Origin: Obelidium mucronatum
Taxonomy: Eukaryota; Chytridiomycota; Chytridiomycetes; Chytridiales; Chytriomycetaceae
DNA length: 64,000 bases
Direction of reading: 5' to 3'
Assembly: GCA_025765595.1 (NCBI GenBank)
Contig: JAIVFH010000028.1
Coordinates: 1-64,000 of the forward strand
The notes under the pieces: model-generated
What the model was told of the DNA's origin: nothing
Databases searched by the model: none
What the model saw: only the letters and a program-made list of their open reading frames with translations
Made by a program: the position numbers and the translations under genes
Shown: positions 53,401-64,000 of the stretch, in pieces
Numbering within the stretch: position 1 is the stretch's first letter
How the letters are laid out: each line of letters starts with the position of its first letter

Positions 53401-56150
53401 GAAGCTCGTTTTGATGACAGGTTTGCATGTGTTTGCGAGTCGCTGTCGGGGCTACTCTGAGGCTCCTGGGTTGGAGGAAGATGCCTGGCAGGAAGCGAAT
53501 ACCGCCTTTGTGAACTTGTGTTTGAAACACCAGATAGATGCAGCCCAGAACTCTGCCCAGCTGAATGGTTTCTTCCAAAAGATGCCTCAGATCCATATCG
53601 TAGTATTGGTTTAGCAGGAAGTTCAATTGACGTTCGTCCCAGATATCTCGAACTCCTCATTGACGCTTTCGAAAGGCTCCCATCAAATGTTGTGCTATAA
53701 AATGAATCTGCGACAGAGGCTGCTGAAGAATCCAGAGACTTCTCACCCAGAAATGAATCTGATGAATTCGGATTCTGCCAAAACACAGAAGACTTCTTTG
53801 ACAACAACGATGAAGTTCTTGACGATGGATCCAAATAGTCCTGTGATTGTTCAGAAACGGAAGACTTTGGGGACAGAACCGTCGAACTTCTTCTTGAGGA
53901 AGTACTCATAACTGACGAGCGGTGAGAAGACATTCTTTTCAACACAGGATTTGGGTCCTGCATCTGCGAGTTGGTGGCTAATGATGCGAAGGTGTCAGTG
54001 GATGCGTCTCTTGACAATGTTATTTTCCTATCTAATAGGCTATTAAAGAATGATGGGCTGTCGATTGAGTGCTTTCTAGAGATTTCGCTGTTTTCAGTCG
54101 GAGTCCTTGATAACAAAGTTTCTGACATTCGAGAATCTTTTGCATGTTTCAGAATATCAATCTCTGACCTGGCGTACTTTTTTGTACCCGAAGTTTGAGA
54201 AAACAGTGATACTGCTGACATTCGAGAATCTTGTTTCGGCTTGATAATAGCTGAGCCGGATTTCGACATCAAACTGTGGTACGAAGACGCTTTTGGGGAT
54301 ATAAAAGAGTCTCTGTCCGCTTGTGTAGCTCCTTGAACTGATATGATTTTTTGGATATCAAATGAAGCCGAAGATCCTATATGAAAAAGAATAATTCCCT
54401 TAAGCTTCAAAGGAGAACACAAATGGGCAAAGTACCAGGTCGAGTTTTGCTGAGGGGAGTTGCTGACTGTTTGCCGTCAGTGTTTTGTGGTGACTCTAAA
54501 GAATAAAAAGTTGCTTCAAAAATCAGAAGCAAGAGAAAATGCTGAGTTCTTACGCTGATTCGTGCTGCAAACCGACAGACGTTTAAGAACATTTATAGTG
54601 TCTTCCTGGATGGCGCCGGTAGTGTTTTGCGACCTCAATGAATTAACTGTTGAAACTTGGCCAGTCTCTTCACACAAGTCACTAAATGACAAAGAATCAC
54701 TGATATTGCCTCTTTCGGCCGCGGAACTCGAAGTTTGGTTTTTTTTGAAATTATGTTCCTCTTGGATAAGTTTTTCCACTTCTTCCAAACATTCGCCAAA
54801 GCATACTTCAAGAGCAGCTGAAGATTTTATGTCTTGATTATAAAAGAACGCGTCTTCCATCAAAGAATCCAACATCTCCTTTGAATTGGGAAGTGGAGCA
54901 ATATATTGGTGGGGAGGGTGATCAAAACTGCTGGTCGATGTGCAGTGGGATCTTTCTCTCTCACTGATGCCAGTTTCATGGACGAATCCATTGGTTCTTC
55001 CTTGATGAAAGTCACTTGTCGTACCGCCATAGAGATTCAACACTGTTGCAAACGATGATCCATCGCCGACATTGGCCATTGAGCTGACTTTTGTGTGCTG
55101 ACTTTGTGTTTCTAGCGGATTTGATTGAAGAACTGATTCATTCCGGATGCCTGACTGAAACCTCGAAGAATTCGAAGTTATGGACTGTGGCTTCGATGAG
55201 CTCGTTTGATTGTATGCCCAATTAAATTCACATTCGGATTGCCGTGGGGTTAGTAGTGGCTGCATGGTGTGTAAATTTTGGTAATGAGGTTGTTCGATTA
55301 TCGCGGGTTCCGAGGATGTAAGAATTAAGTTCAGTAAAGGATGGGAATTTTTAGTCCATGTGGAAGGGATCTTTGAATTCGTTTCAGTTGTAGTAATGTG
55401 AGGTATTGAGTGATCAGTGACAGAAGATTGTATGGGCAATGAAAGAAAGCTAGTTTGAGTTTGAATATCGTATTGTAGGGCGTATGTTTGAACAAAAGCG
55501 GTGAATGGCTGCGGGGTTATGGCCGTGGGATGCGCCATTGGCATGTCAACAACAGTTTTATGTGAAAAGCGCGGACTCGTGGCGAATTCAAGATAAGTAG
55601 CGTTTGTATCATGGTCATTGTGGGGAATAAAATTCATGGGTTGTGTCATGGGTTCTGCGGCAATAGCGGCAAAATCCTGCTCGCATTCGTGGCCTGACTG
55701 ATTCGTATATCCCAAGCTGAATTGACTCATGCTCAAATTCAAATTCGAGTCCCAAAAAGTCTTTCCCCAGTTTTCCAAAAGCGCGTCTTGATACGATGAT
55801 CCTTTACAGGGTGTTTTCTTCCTCTTCACGCGTGATCCAGATTCAGCGAAAGATTTCAGTTGCGCAGAATAAGGCATTCTGTTTAAGCACTCTGGTTTTG
55901 TTTGTTTGGTGGGCAGCAGTTTGTCAGACTCCGCCGCTGACGGCGAAGCGTCCAGACACGTTGGCCGAAACTTGTCCAAATGCCGCTGCACGAGACTCGG
56001 CGTGTTGCGTGTCTGCGCCGAGGCTGCCGCCGCCGCGCGTTTGTCCGGTTTGCGCCGCGCGTCCGCGGTTTTTCTCGGTGCGAAAAGCCGCGCCTTCGTC
56101 TGTTGGAAATGCGGCGGCGGCGAGCGCGGCCGCACGGGAATTGGATTCAT
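50407..56150 (-). CDS. Serine-rich protein with C-terminal RCC1 propeller
   Basis: Six exons (56150-54554, 54495-54436, 54376-51830, 51782-51339, 51282-50650, 50555-50407) join to 5,430 nt, exactly 1,810 codons, with all five introns GT-AG and phase 1. Residues 1-1250 are Ser/Thr/Gln/Asn-rich and largely disordered. About 1255-1400 is helical (YPDLIKRLQTENKSLYTIAQ, then heptads). The last ~390 residues are RCC1 repeats: FAVGQNDDGQLG, GGMHTLALTDKG, VWTWGSFRDTAG, SNGCIYGWGINSHAQLG, GGLHHTVILC, CYNCYGQLGL. WGSFRD is diagnostic of true RCC1, the nuclear Ran GEF (Prp20/Srm1 in yeast). Joining the serine-rich part depends on the 47-bp intron 51829-51783; otherwise RCC1 would start near MDIEATIF (about 51702). 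Start codons of this gene and IWR1 are 39 bp apart. Confidence 0.8.
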
Positions 56151-56189
56151 TTTATTATTATTTTATTTTAAATATTTGAAAGAACGAAA
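56151..56189. promoter_or_regulatory. 39-bp divergent promoter
   Basis: The only sequence between the start codons of the RCC1-type gene and IWR1. It is A/T-rich with TTATTATTATTTTATTTTAA. Promoter elements must lie here or inside the coding regions. Confidence 0.5.
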
Positions 56190-57194
56190 ATGTCGAATGT
56201 CATTCGGGTGAAGCGGAATTTGGACGCTCTGGACGAGACGCCCGCAACGCTCGGTGGGTGCTTGCACGCTGCTTAGGCGGCTCTGAATCTGACTGGGCAT
56301 TCAGTGGTCAAAAGGGTCAAGAAGTCGGCAACGGCAACAAGCGAGGCAGAAGCTGACTTGGTCTTCAAGTTCCACCACTCCACCGAAACATCGCATCTGG
56401 AAGACGTAAGTACTTGGACTGAAGGCATTGGTTTCTTGAGTTAACTGAGAGTAAAACAGGACCCCAAACTGATGATTCCGCAAGTGATGGCGTCAAAACC
56501 CAAGGTGTTTTTGAGGTTCAGAGAGTTGCATACAATGAACTGACACACGCGCATCAGGCAAACGCACGACTTATTGCTTCAAATCATGGATCCTTGAATT
56601 CAACAATTGTGAGAATTTGGGTGTCGTCAGGATGAATGCTGACTTTTTCATCAAAGGAACGTCCTCGATTCAAAGTTGTCTCCCAGAACCGAATGAGAAC
56701 AGCAAATGGAAGTGAGTTGAAAGTTATGGACCTTGCGAAAGAATCCCCTGTAGATGACGAGGATCAGTTGCCCCCAGCTGTCAGAGCAATGATGGAGGAA
56801 TAGTGCGTAGTCTGCTACCACTTGTTGCCCGATGGAGAGACTAACTTCAGATCTGACCAGCTCAAAGCAAAATGCGATGGATACGTCGGAGAGTGTCGGC
56901 ACCGACAATTTTGTGTATGATGTGTATTTTCTGGATGAGAAAGCTGCAACACGGAACACTTTTGATGCCAACGGTGCCGTTTCCATGTAAGCATATTTGC
57001 ACTAGATGGCTTGCGGTAAACACCCGTATCTCAATTATAATAGTGAATTGGAAGAAGAAGACGCGTTGTATTTTGAGGACAACAACGACAATGAGGACTG
57101 CGTTGAAGACGACGAAGACTCAAACGCCGAAGACGACTATAGAAACGAATATCCAGACAGCGAAGAAGATGGTGGAATGGATAGTGATTGGTGA
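56190..57194 (+). CDS. IWR1: IWR1-like RNA polymerase II nuclear import adaptor
   Basis: Six exons (56190-56253, 56305-56405, 56450-56608, 56657-56802, 56861-56986, 57044-57194) join to 747 nt, 248 residues. The N-terminus SNVIRVKRNLDALDE, the block ERPRFKVVSQNR, then DNFVYDVYFLDE and the acidic DSNAEDDYRNEYPD are the defining features of the Iwr1 domain (SLC7A6OS in animals). The family binds assembled Pol II and provides its nuclear localisation signal. Introns are 44-58 bp. It is divergent from the RCC1-type gene and convergent with the MMTAG2-like gene, 25 bp between stops. Confidence 0.88.
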
Positions 57195-57219
57195 TTTTAC
57201 AAGTTTAAATGAATTGTAT

Positions 57220-57944
57220 TTATTTATCATGTTTTCTCCTCTTTTCCTTCTTTTCTTTCTTTTCCTTCTTGTCTCTCTTCTCCTTTTTTGATTTCTTTTC
57301 CTTTTTCGCCTTCTTTTTCTCACGTTCCCCCTCGTCATTCCCTTCACTTTCATCTTTCAACGCGGTGGTTTCTTTGTCTTTTTCGTCGGCAGAACTTTCG
57401 CTTTCGTCCCCAGATATAGCTTTCCGTTTAAACGTTGCCGTATCAAATCTGGAGGTGAATTGTTATAATGTGTAAAAAGTCAGGTTAACAAGAATCTAAC
57501 CGTCCAAAGCCAATTCCCTTCGACTTGACGCTTTCATCCACCTCCTCCTGGTTTGCAGAATCCAACTTAAGTAGACGCTGTATTTCAGCTTGAGATACAG
57601 ATGACTTTCCAGTTTTTTTGACTTTTAGCCCTAACGCTTCTGCCATTGCTTCCGCCTCCAATTCCTTAATATCCCGCACCTCCTTCTCCTTGACTCCATT
57701 GGATTCATCTTCTTTGTTCTTGGCATACCAGCCCTGTATTTGTTCACCCCCCCAAGTTTTAATAGCTCTGCTTTATTGAGCATGTTTTAAAACGCACCAG
57801 ATCTTTCCCCTTCTGCCACCGACCCACGGGAGCGTTGATACTGTGGCCCAAGTAGTTTTCCCGGTGTTTATCGTCTTTGACATCTTCCCACTTAAAGAGA
57901 CCTGTGCCTCCTCGGTTTCCACTGCGGATAGGTCCGCTAAACAT
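57220..57944 (-). CDS. MMTAG2-like protein (MMtag domain)
   Basis: Exons 57944-57798, 57733-57501 and 57448-57220 join to 609 nt, 202 residues. The start [20 protein letters not shown] then [20 protein letters not shown] matches the conserved MMtag N-terminus (multiple myeloma tumour-associated protein 2), followed by WYAKNK and [14 protein letters not shown]. The tail is extremely Lys/Glu-rich and ends KRRKHDK. Metazoan homologues are nuclear proteins of unclear molecular role, so no function is assigned. Its start is 49 bp from that of DAW1. Confidence 0.85.
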
Positions 57945-57993
57945 TTTCTTCAAGAAATAAAAAGTAAATAAATAACTTATACTTACAAAAAGA

Positions 57994-58184
57994 ATGAAGC
58001 TCAAAACAATACGCGCTCGATACTTTCCGCCAGGTTTTTATTCAAACTGGCGGTGATATGTTGGGGGTGGGATCATTCTGAAGTTTTGAATCTTTTGGCA
58101 GCTTTGATCCTCGAGTTTACAGATCCAGAAACTGGCCAAACCAAACTGAAAGATGTCAACATATCATCAACTCTCTTCAACAGC

Positions 58185-58233
<49 letters not shown>

Positions 58234-59925
58234 CCAATGGCCCCAATGCGAACCAGAACCAAAAAGCACTATCCTCCATGATCCAAGAAACAACCAACAA
58301 AATAATCAAACAAGAGCATCTCAGCCAATCCAGATTCTCAACAATCCACAGTCTCTTGACGCGAATGGCCGAGAAACTGCATCTATATTCCGACACGAGT
58401 GTTTCATACGCGTTTTCCAAACAAATCGCCACACACACCATGCCAATGACGAATTGCGCGTTTAATAAGCTCGGGGATAAGTTCATTACGGGGAGTTATG
58501 ATCGGACTTGTAAATTGTTTTGCTCTGATACGGGGCGAGAGTTGATGACGTTTGTGGGGCATCAGAATGTTGTTTATGCGTTGGCGTTTAATAATCCTTT
58601 TGGGTGAGTCAATATGCATTGTGTGAGTATAGCGTGTATAGTATTAAAAATGGCTTCCCTTTTTTTTTGATTGCCTTTGTGGGTGGGGTGTTGAATTCTG
58701 TTTTAGTGATAAAATAGTTACTGGATCATTCGATAAAACTGCTAAACTGTGGTCAGTGGAAACGGGACAATGCTGGTATTATATACATCAAGCTGCATCG
58801 AAATATACCACTAATGAAAAACTATTGCACATTGGGGATTCTCTATAAGGCATACATTTCGAGGTCACTCTGCAGAAATCGTCTGTGTCTCATTTGATCC
58901 CAGCAGCTCACTTGTTGCCACTGGTGGAATGGATAACCACTGTACTCTGTGGGATATTCGAAGCGGTCATGAAGTGTTTAAATTAAGGGTAAGGTTTTGG
59001 GCTTGTTGGAGGGGGGCAAAAAAAACACACTCAACGCACAGTGTAGGGACACTCATCTGAAGTAATTGCGCTCGAATTTTCAAACACTGGAGATTTACTT
59101 GCAACTGGTTTCCTTTTTTTTCTTATTTAATTATTTTTTTTTTGGTCGACTCAACAAATAACAAAACAAAAAAAAAAGGCTCCTTTGATTCTACAATCAA
59201 CATCTGGGACTTCCGAAACGGCCGAAATTTGCTCCACACATGCATAGGCCACCGCAGCGAAATAACAAGTATGCATTTCAATTTCGCAGCAACGAAAATC
59301 GTGAGTGGATCGATGGATGGGACTGCAAAAGCGTGGGATGTAGTTACAGGGAAATGTGAACACACCTTCAGGTAAAGAACACACAACAGCTAGAATAATG
59401 ATCCTCACAACTTTTATCCAAGCGGACACGGTGATGAAGTACTGGACATTGCGTTAAACCCAACAGGAGACACACTCGTCACGGCCTCCGCCGACGGCAC
59501 CGGAATCGTCCATGACTTCAACACGTACAAGACTCTATTCACACTGAAAGGCCATGACAATGAAATATCCAAAGTTTCGTTCAATTCGCATGGGGATCGT
59601 GTTGTTACTGCAAGTCGAGATAAAACTAGTAAAGTGTGGAGCACGAGGACGGGTGCTTGCTTGCAGACGCTGGAGGGTCATTCGGATGATGTTTTTAATG
59701 CTGCGTTCAGTTATTTGGATGACCGTATTATAACAGGTAAAACGAGTCATGCAAGAAAACAATTCTTTGATACTATGTATTATTTTCTATCTAAAGACAT
59801 GAGAGATAGGAGAGTGTATGTGGTGAATGAAAAACTAACCACAACTGAAAAAAATAGGATCCAAAGACAACACCGTAAGACTATGGAAAAGCCAATCCTC
59901 ATCACTCCCATCATCATCATCATGA
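57994..59925 (+). CDS. DAW1: DAW1 (WDR69/ODA16) dynein assembly WD40 protein
   Basis: Eight exons (57994-58033, 58102-58603, 58707-58775, 58850-58988, 59047-59107, 59179-59371, 59423-59736, 59858-59925) join to 1,386 nt, 461 residues. The start [13 protein letters not shown] matches the DAW1 N-terminus. Eight WD40 repeats follow from about residue 125 ([102 protein letters not shown]). DAW1/ODA16 is the cargo adaptor that brings outer-arm dynein into flagella on IFT trains. An 18-residue or so Asn tract (CAA/AAC repeat, about 58180-58232) lengthens the usual ~415. Its presence implies a flagellated life stage. Confidence 0.95.
58182..58232 (+). repeat. AAC trinucleotide repeat, poly-Asn
   Basis: About 17 AAC triplets inside DAW1 exon 2, in a linker between the N-terminal segment and the propeller. 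Probably polymorphic. Confidence 0.9.
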
Positions 59926-60118
59926 ATGAAGAAGAAAATAAATATAAAGGAGACATTCTCAAACAGCAATATAGTCTTCCAAATCTCCCAAATGTAAATT
60001 GGTAGTCCATTCGAATAAATTGACAAAATCATCTTCGAGTTCAACTTGAAGTTGCGATACATGATGATTATGGGGTTTCGCAGCCGTGTGTGGTTTGGAT
60101 TTCCTACTTTTTTTTTCA

Positions 60119-61095
60119 TCAGGACATACATGTGTTGTTACAAAACAAAACTGGTTGACTCTTCCACCTTTTCATGCTTGAAAGTCTTGGTTTCAATGCA
60201 GTATTTGATCTCAAAAGGGAATTATTGTCATAGAGAGTAGCTTGGCATGTTATAGCTATTTCAAAAGAACGTAAAAAAAAAACTCTTGTAGCGGAATTCT
60301 CCATAAACACAACTCACATGAAAAGGAAAGCTCTCTCCATCCATTATTCCTCCCTCCATGCTTGGGAGCAAGCTGATCCATTTCATTCATGTACTTTACA
60401 TATTCCATGCGATTGGTAACGTCTGATGGTTCAGCAATATGCCGAGAATTCACATACATTGCCTTGTTGAGGACGAGATCTGTAAATGCTCTTGTCCCCA
60501 TAACTTTGCACGCGTCTCGTGCAGCCTAATCAGGTTTAATTATAAATATTGAACGTCAACTCGAGTTTACTTGAGATCCAGATTCAATCAAACGATTTCC
60601 TGAAAAGTAATGGACATTGACGGATTTTGTATAAATCTTGAACATGATGTTTGGCGGAAACAGCTCTCCACCGAAACGAAAGCGAACCTGTTTATTCAGA
60701 ATTTCAGAATGGCATAGAATGTTCAGTTTATGGTGATGGATCGAAGACTATCAACAGGGAAGAATATATTATATACCGCCTTTGGCGAAAAATAAAAGAA
60801 GGATAAACAGCCTTCGGTGGTTGTATAACGATGGCACGTTGAAAAAACTCACACGCGGTTGAGTGATGGGATCTTGAACAAACTCTGCTTCACGAGGGCA
60901 AACCTTCTTCATAATATCTATTGAAACAGTACGTTCCTATATAAAAATTAAAAATAAGATCAAGGAAGATAGTGTGGCACCACTCACGGCTTTGTAAAGA
61001 GCAGCTTTAAGAGCTTGGAATACAGTACGATATCGCCAGCGACGCCATGATCGCGCAATAACGACGGCAGCCAAGTGATGGCTACTTGTATTCAT
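60119..61095 (-). CDS. MFI/C11orf65-like IQ-motif protein
   Basis: Exons 61095-60988, 60936-60853, 60687-60571, 60525-60318 and 60255-60119 join to 654 nt, 217 residues. LAAVVIARSWRRWRYRTVF is an IQ-like helix; PREAEFVQD, then VRFRFGGELFPPNIMFKIYT and later NNGWREL match the conserved RFRLGG..FPPxIxYKIFT and NNGWRPV blocks of vertebrate C11orf65 (mitochondrial fission regulator MFI). The mammalian protein is about 310 residues, so the C-terminus is shorter here, and the last exon is the least certain. Convergent with DAW1. A role at mitochondria or the flagellum cannot be decided from sequence. Confidence 0.6.
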
Positions 61096-61184
61096 TTACT
61101 ATTCACGTATCTCACTGTCTTCTCCCTCTCAGTTCCGTTTCAAATACAATATTTATTTCAATTAAAAAACAATAGACTTATTCA

Positions 61185-61902
61185 TTATTTCTGATCATCT
61201 CCTTCAGCCGGATCCTTTGTAGTGGCAATCTTTCCGGCCACCTTCCAGATTCCCAGCCGTCCATCGTCGGCATCTAGTTTCCGTTCAAACACGACGTATT
61301 CAACCACATCCATCCGCTTCTCCGGATCGCCGCCAATCAGCTTCTTGTCGTGTGAATACAGGGCATACGACTGCGTCGACGCAATCTTTGTTGTGATCTG
61401 GCAGAACAGCCCCGCCTTGTCGCCCTTGCTGGGATCGCCCTGCGCCTGGGCCGTGACCATGTTGACGATGTTGACCCTGACTGGTCCGTGCGCCGCCCAG
61501 GCGCCGAGCCCGACGCGCTTGATGCGCTTCAGCTCCGGGTTGAGCATCGCGGCGAACGACGCGGACGCGGCCGAGTCGAGCGCGGCCTTGTCGGCGCTGT
61601 TAGCGTTTTCCGGTTAGACGGGCGCGCCTAAGAAAGTTTTCCAAACGTTACCGCGCGACGGCGTCGTTGACGGCGCAGTACGCGGCGGCGGCGTCCGCCT
61701 TGAACTGCGGCAGCGCCACGCGCCGCTTCTTGAGCTGGTACAGCGTCGCGCCGTGCTTCAGCCCGCGCCGGACGCGCTGCCAAAGGTTGGCGCGCCCCGC
61801 CTCGGAGAACAGCGACACGGGGCCCGGGAGCCACGGGTCGAGGATGTTGAGCATCACCGGCGACCCGCGGAGCACAGAGTACAGGCGCCTCTGCATTTGC
61901 AT
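61185..61902 (-). CDS. Mitochondrial ribosomal protein mL45 (MBA1/Tim44-like)
   Basis: Exons 61902-61652 and 61596-61185 (55-bp intron, phase 2) join to 663 nt, 220 residues. The N-terminus MQMQRRLYSVLRGSP is Arg-rich without acids, like a matrix-targeting signal. The C-terminal half has LFCQITTKIASTQSYALYSH and DVVEYVVFERKL...GIWKVAGKI, matching the VxxYVVFExxL...W+hxxKI strand of mL45/MBA1. mL45 sits at the exit tunnel of the mitoribosome and anchors it to the inner membrane. GC-rich relative to its surroundings. Confidence 0.7.
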
Positions 61903-62032
61903 TTTTTCTGTTTTTTTTTCTATTTTTTTCTTTTTCTTTTTCTTGGATCAAAATTCTATCCACATCTTCTACATGTCTTCTCTCTGCTTTTTTTTCTTGT
62001 TGATTGTAGAAAGTACGTTTTTATTTCCAACT

Positions 62033-62413
62033 TCAATTCACTCCCTTCAGTCCTCGCATGCACGTCTTGCACGCGTGATGCAAAAGAGTCGCATTTCCAC
62101 ACAGCGGGCATTGGATAATGTTTTTCATTGGTCGCAGCCATTTCGAGTTCATTCGAAGTCTCTACATATGACCATAAAAGAGGTTTTTGTTCATCTCTCT
62201 ACTCTCTTGTCTAGTGCTACTACTACAAAAAAAAGAGCCTCTCACCTTTTTTCCATGCGTCGTCCTCTTTTTTGGTACGGCCCATAGTATACTCGGCATC
62301 CACAATCCCATAGGCAGTGCAATCATCCGATTCACTAGAGGTGCTAGCAATGATCCGGCCAGCCATCCCCTCCTTGTTCCTGCTGACACTGCTGTTGCTG
62401 CTATTGTTGACAT
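62033..62413 (-). CDS. MRPL32: Mitochondrial ribosomal protein bL32m
   Basis: Exons 62413-62246 and 62161-62033 (84-bp intron, phase 0) join to 297 nt, 98 residues. After a hydrophobic presequence (MSTIAATAVSAGTRRGWLAG...), AVPKKRTTHGKKRLRMNSKW opens the bL32 domain. It ends with the zinc ribbon CPLCGNATLLHHACKTC (CxxC-x9-CxxC). Mitochondrial L32 is cut at its presequence by the m-AAA protease in yeast. The stop is about 130 bp from the start of mL45, same strand. Confidence 0.87.
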
Positions 62414-62579
62414 TTTTTTTTTTTCGAATTGATTTTCTCAACAGAAAAAAGAAGATTTATTCAAAATCAATAAAGAAAAAAAATAACTACTAAAAAGAGA
62501 ACCCAACCCCCAAAGAGAATAAATCACTCTTGAAGCACCCAAAAAAGAGTAGAATCACCATTCCTTCTCAGAAATCAAA

Positions 62580-64000
62580 TCAATTCTCATAATCCTCAAT
62601 CGGTGGACAACTGCAAATCAGATTACGATCTCCAAATGTATCATCCACACGCGAAACAGTTGGCCAAAACTTTCTTTTTCTCAACACTCCCATCGGATAC
62701 GCTGCCTCCTGTCGCGAATACGGTCTGTCCCAGGTATCCGCAGTCAACACTTCAATCGTGTGTGGCGCATTCTTCAACACATTGCCCTCTTTGGGTTGCT
62801 TGCCCTCCTCAATCGCTCGAATCTCTTGTCGGATCTTGAGCATCGCATCACAGAACCGGTCCAACTCGGCTTTACTCTCAGACTCTGTCGGCTCAATCAT
62901 GAGTGTGTTGGGCACGGGAAACGACATTGTTGGACTGTGGAATCCATAGTCGTGTAAACGTTTGGCAATGTCAATGGCTTCCACCTTGGATGTAGCTCCA
63001 AACACACGCGTGTCCAGAATGAACTCGTGTGCGCAGAGGCCGTTGGCGTCTGTAAACAGGATTTCGTATTCTCCAGACAATCGCTTCATCATGTAGTTGG
63101 CGTTCAACAGGGCTACTTGCGTTGCCTTTCGGAGACCGTCATCTCCCATCATTTTCAAGTAAGCCCATGAGATTGGCAGGATGCTTGCGGATCCCCATGG
63201 TGCTGCAGAAACGGGTCCGATTCCATCGGGTCCACTGGTTGGAACAACTGGATGGTTTGGAAGGAACTTGGCCAAGTGTGATTTACTAAAAGGAAAAAAA
63301 AAATCAAGTCAGCAACAATGGAGATCGGAACACACACATTTCAAAAAAAAGAAAAAAAAGGAAACTCACACTCCAATGGGTCCCATTCCTGGTCCACCAC
63401 CTCCATGTGGAATACAGAACGTCTTGTGCAAGTTCAAATGACAAACATCCGCCCCAATCTCTGCCGGCTTACAAAGCCCCATCTGAGCATTCAAATTGGC
63501 TCCATCCATATAAACCTGTCCTCCATTATCATGAATAATCTGACACGCGCTCACAATCGTATCCTCAAACACTCCATAAGTGGACGGATACGTAATCATG
63601 GCAGCCGCCAACTTGTCCTTATACTGCTCCGCCTTCTTTTTCAAATCAACCAAATCCAAGTTTCCATTCTCCTCACACTTGACAATCACAACCTGCATTC
63701 CACACATTGCCGCAGAAGCCGGGTTCGTTCCATGCGCAGACACGGGGATCAAACACACATTCCGTTGCCCTTGCCCAATCGACTGCAAGTACGAAACAAT
63801 TGTACGCAAACCAGTGTATTCTCCTTGCGCACCAGAGTTTGGTTGCAGACAAATGTTGTCGAATCCAGTCGCTTCACTCAAGGCGTATTCCAACTCCTTG
63901 TGCATGATTTCGTATCCCTTCGCTTGGTCAATGGGGACAAAGGGGTGGATCGCTCCAAATTCAGGCCAGGTCACGGGAATCATCTCGGTGGTGGCGTTCA
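62580..64000 (-). CDS. GLDC: Glycine dehydrogenase (decarboxylating) P-protein, C-terminal part
   Basis: Exons >64000-63370 and 63285-62580 (84-bp intron, phase 2) give about 445 residues; the 5' part is beyond the window. [39 protein letters not shown], then [20 protein letters not shown] (Lys binds pyridoxal phosphate) and [19 protein letters not shown] are the hallmarks of P-protein. The enzyme decarboxylates glycine and passes the aminomethyl group to H-protein lipoate in the mitochondrial matrix. All motifs intact. The stop TAA (62580) follows PIEDYEN, the normal C-terminus. Confidence 0.97.

Noticed and set aside
61628..61963. GC-rich Arg/Ala open frame overlapping mL45 on the same strand
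   Set aside because: A frame shadow of the GC-rich mL45 exon 1; the spliced mL45 frame carries the conserved residues.

Overview
The window is eukaryotic nuclear DNA. Genes have short GT-AG introns (mostly 40-140 bp), the intergenic DNA is AT-rich, and about three quarters of the window is transposon. A flagellar dynein-assembly WD40 gene (DAW1) and a MFI/C11orf65-like gene sit beside fungal-type features: KDZ transposons with CxC cysteine clusters, Myb-partnered Harbingers and an mL45/MBA1-type mitoribosomal gene. A flagellated early-diverging fungus (chytrid-like) fits best; this is inference.

Layout. 1-822: 5' part of a histidine acid phosphatase (minus). 870-2400: MITEs and a fold-back. 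2960-4885: a deleted MULE with 9-bp target duplications, ending 20 bp before a tRNA-Cys; a tRNA-Ile lies opposite. 5.5-6.7 kb: hAT-like end and Copia relic. 6.7-31 kb: a nested transposon district. It holds five copies of one Helentron/Helitron2-like family (all inserted between T and T), a complete 9.7-kb non-LTR retrotransposon (ORF1 plus a 2,475-residue ORF2) with a 14-bp target duplication inside the largest Helentron, that Helentron inside a KDZ element end, and a non-autonomous hAT and a second Helentron inside another KDZ copy. 31.3-38.3 kb: chimeric Harbinger and KDZ fragments, a two-gene Harbinger and a KDZ-type accessory gene. 38.3-44.55 kb: the most complete KDZ element, with a spliced, uninterrupted transposase and a decayed accessory gene. 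44.6-47.34 kb: a second Harbinger with TTA duplications. 47.5-49.8 kb: hAT and Copia relics.

50.4-64 kb is a compact host-gene island: a 1,809-residue serine-rich protein ending in an RCC1 propeller, IWR1, an MMTAG2-like gene, DAW1, the MFI-like gene, mL45, bL32m and the P-protein of glycine decarboxylase (cut by the window end). Two divergent pairs are separated by only 39 and 49 bp between start codons, and IWR1 and MMTAG2 converge with 25 bp between stops. Four genes serve nuclear or mitochondrial housekeeping and one or two the flagellum; no operon-like pathway is visible.

The most unusual signal is in the KDZ family: a self-complementary minisatellite of about 12 bp (unit tgctccgaatcg and variants) occupies both element ends and also the introns of both element genes. 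The intact KDZ copy also serves as an in-window empty-site reference for four other insertions.
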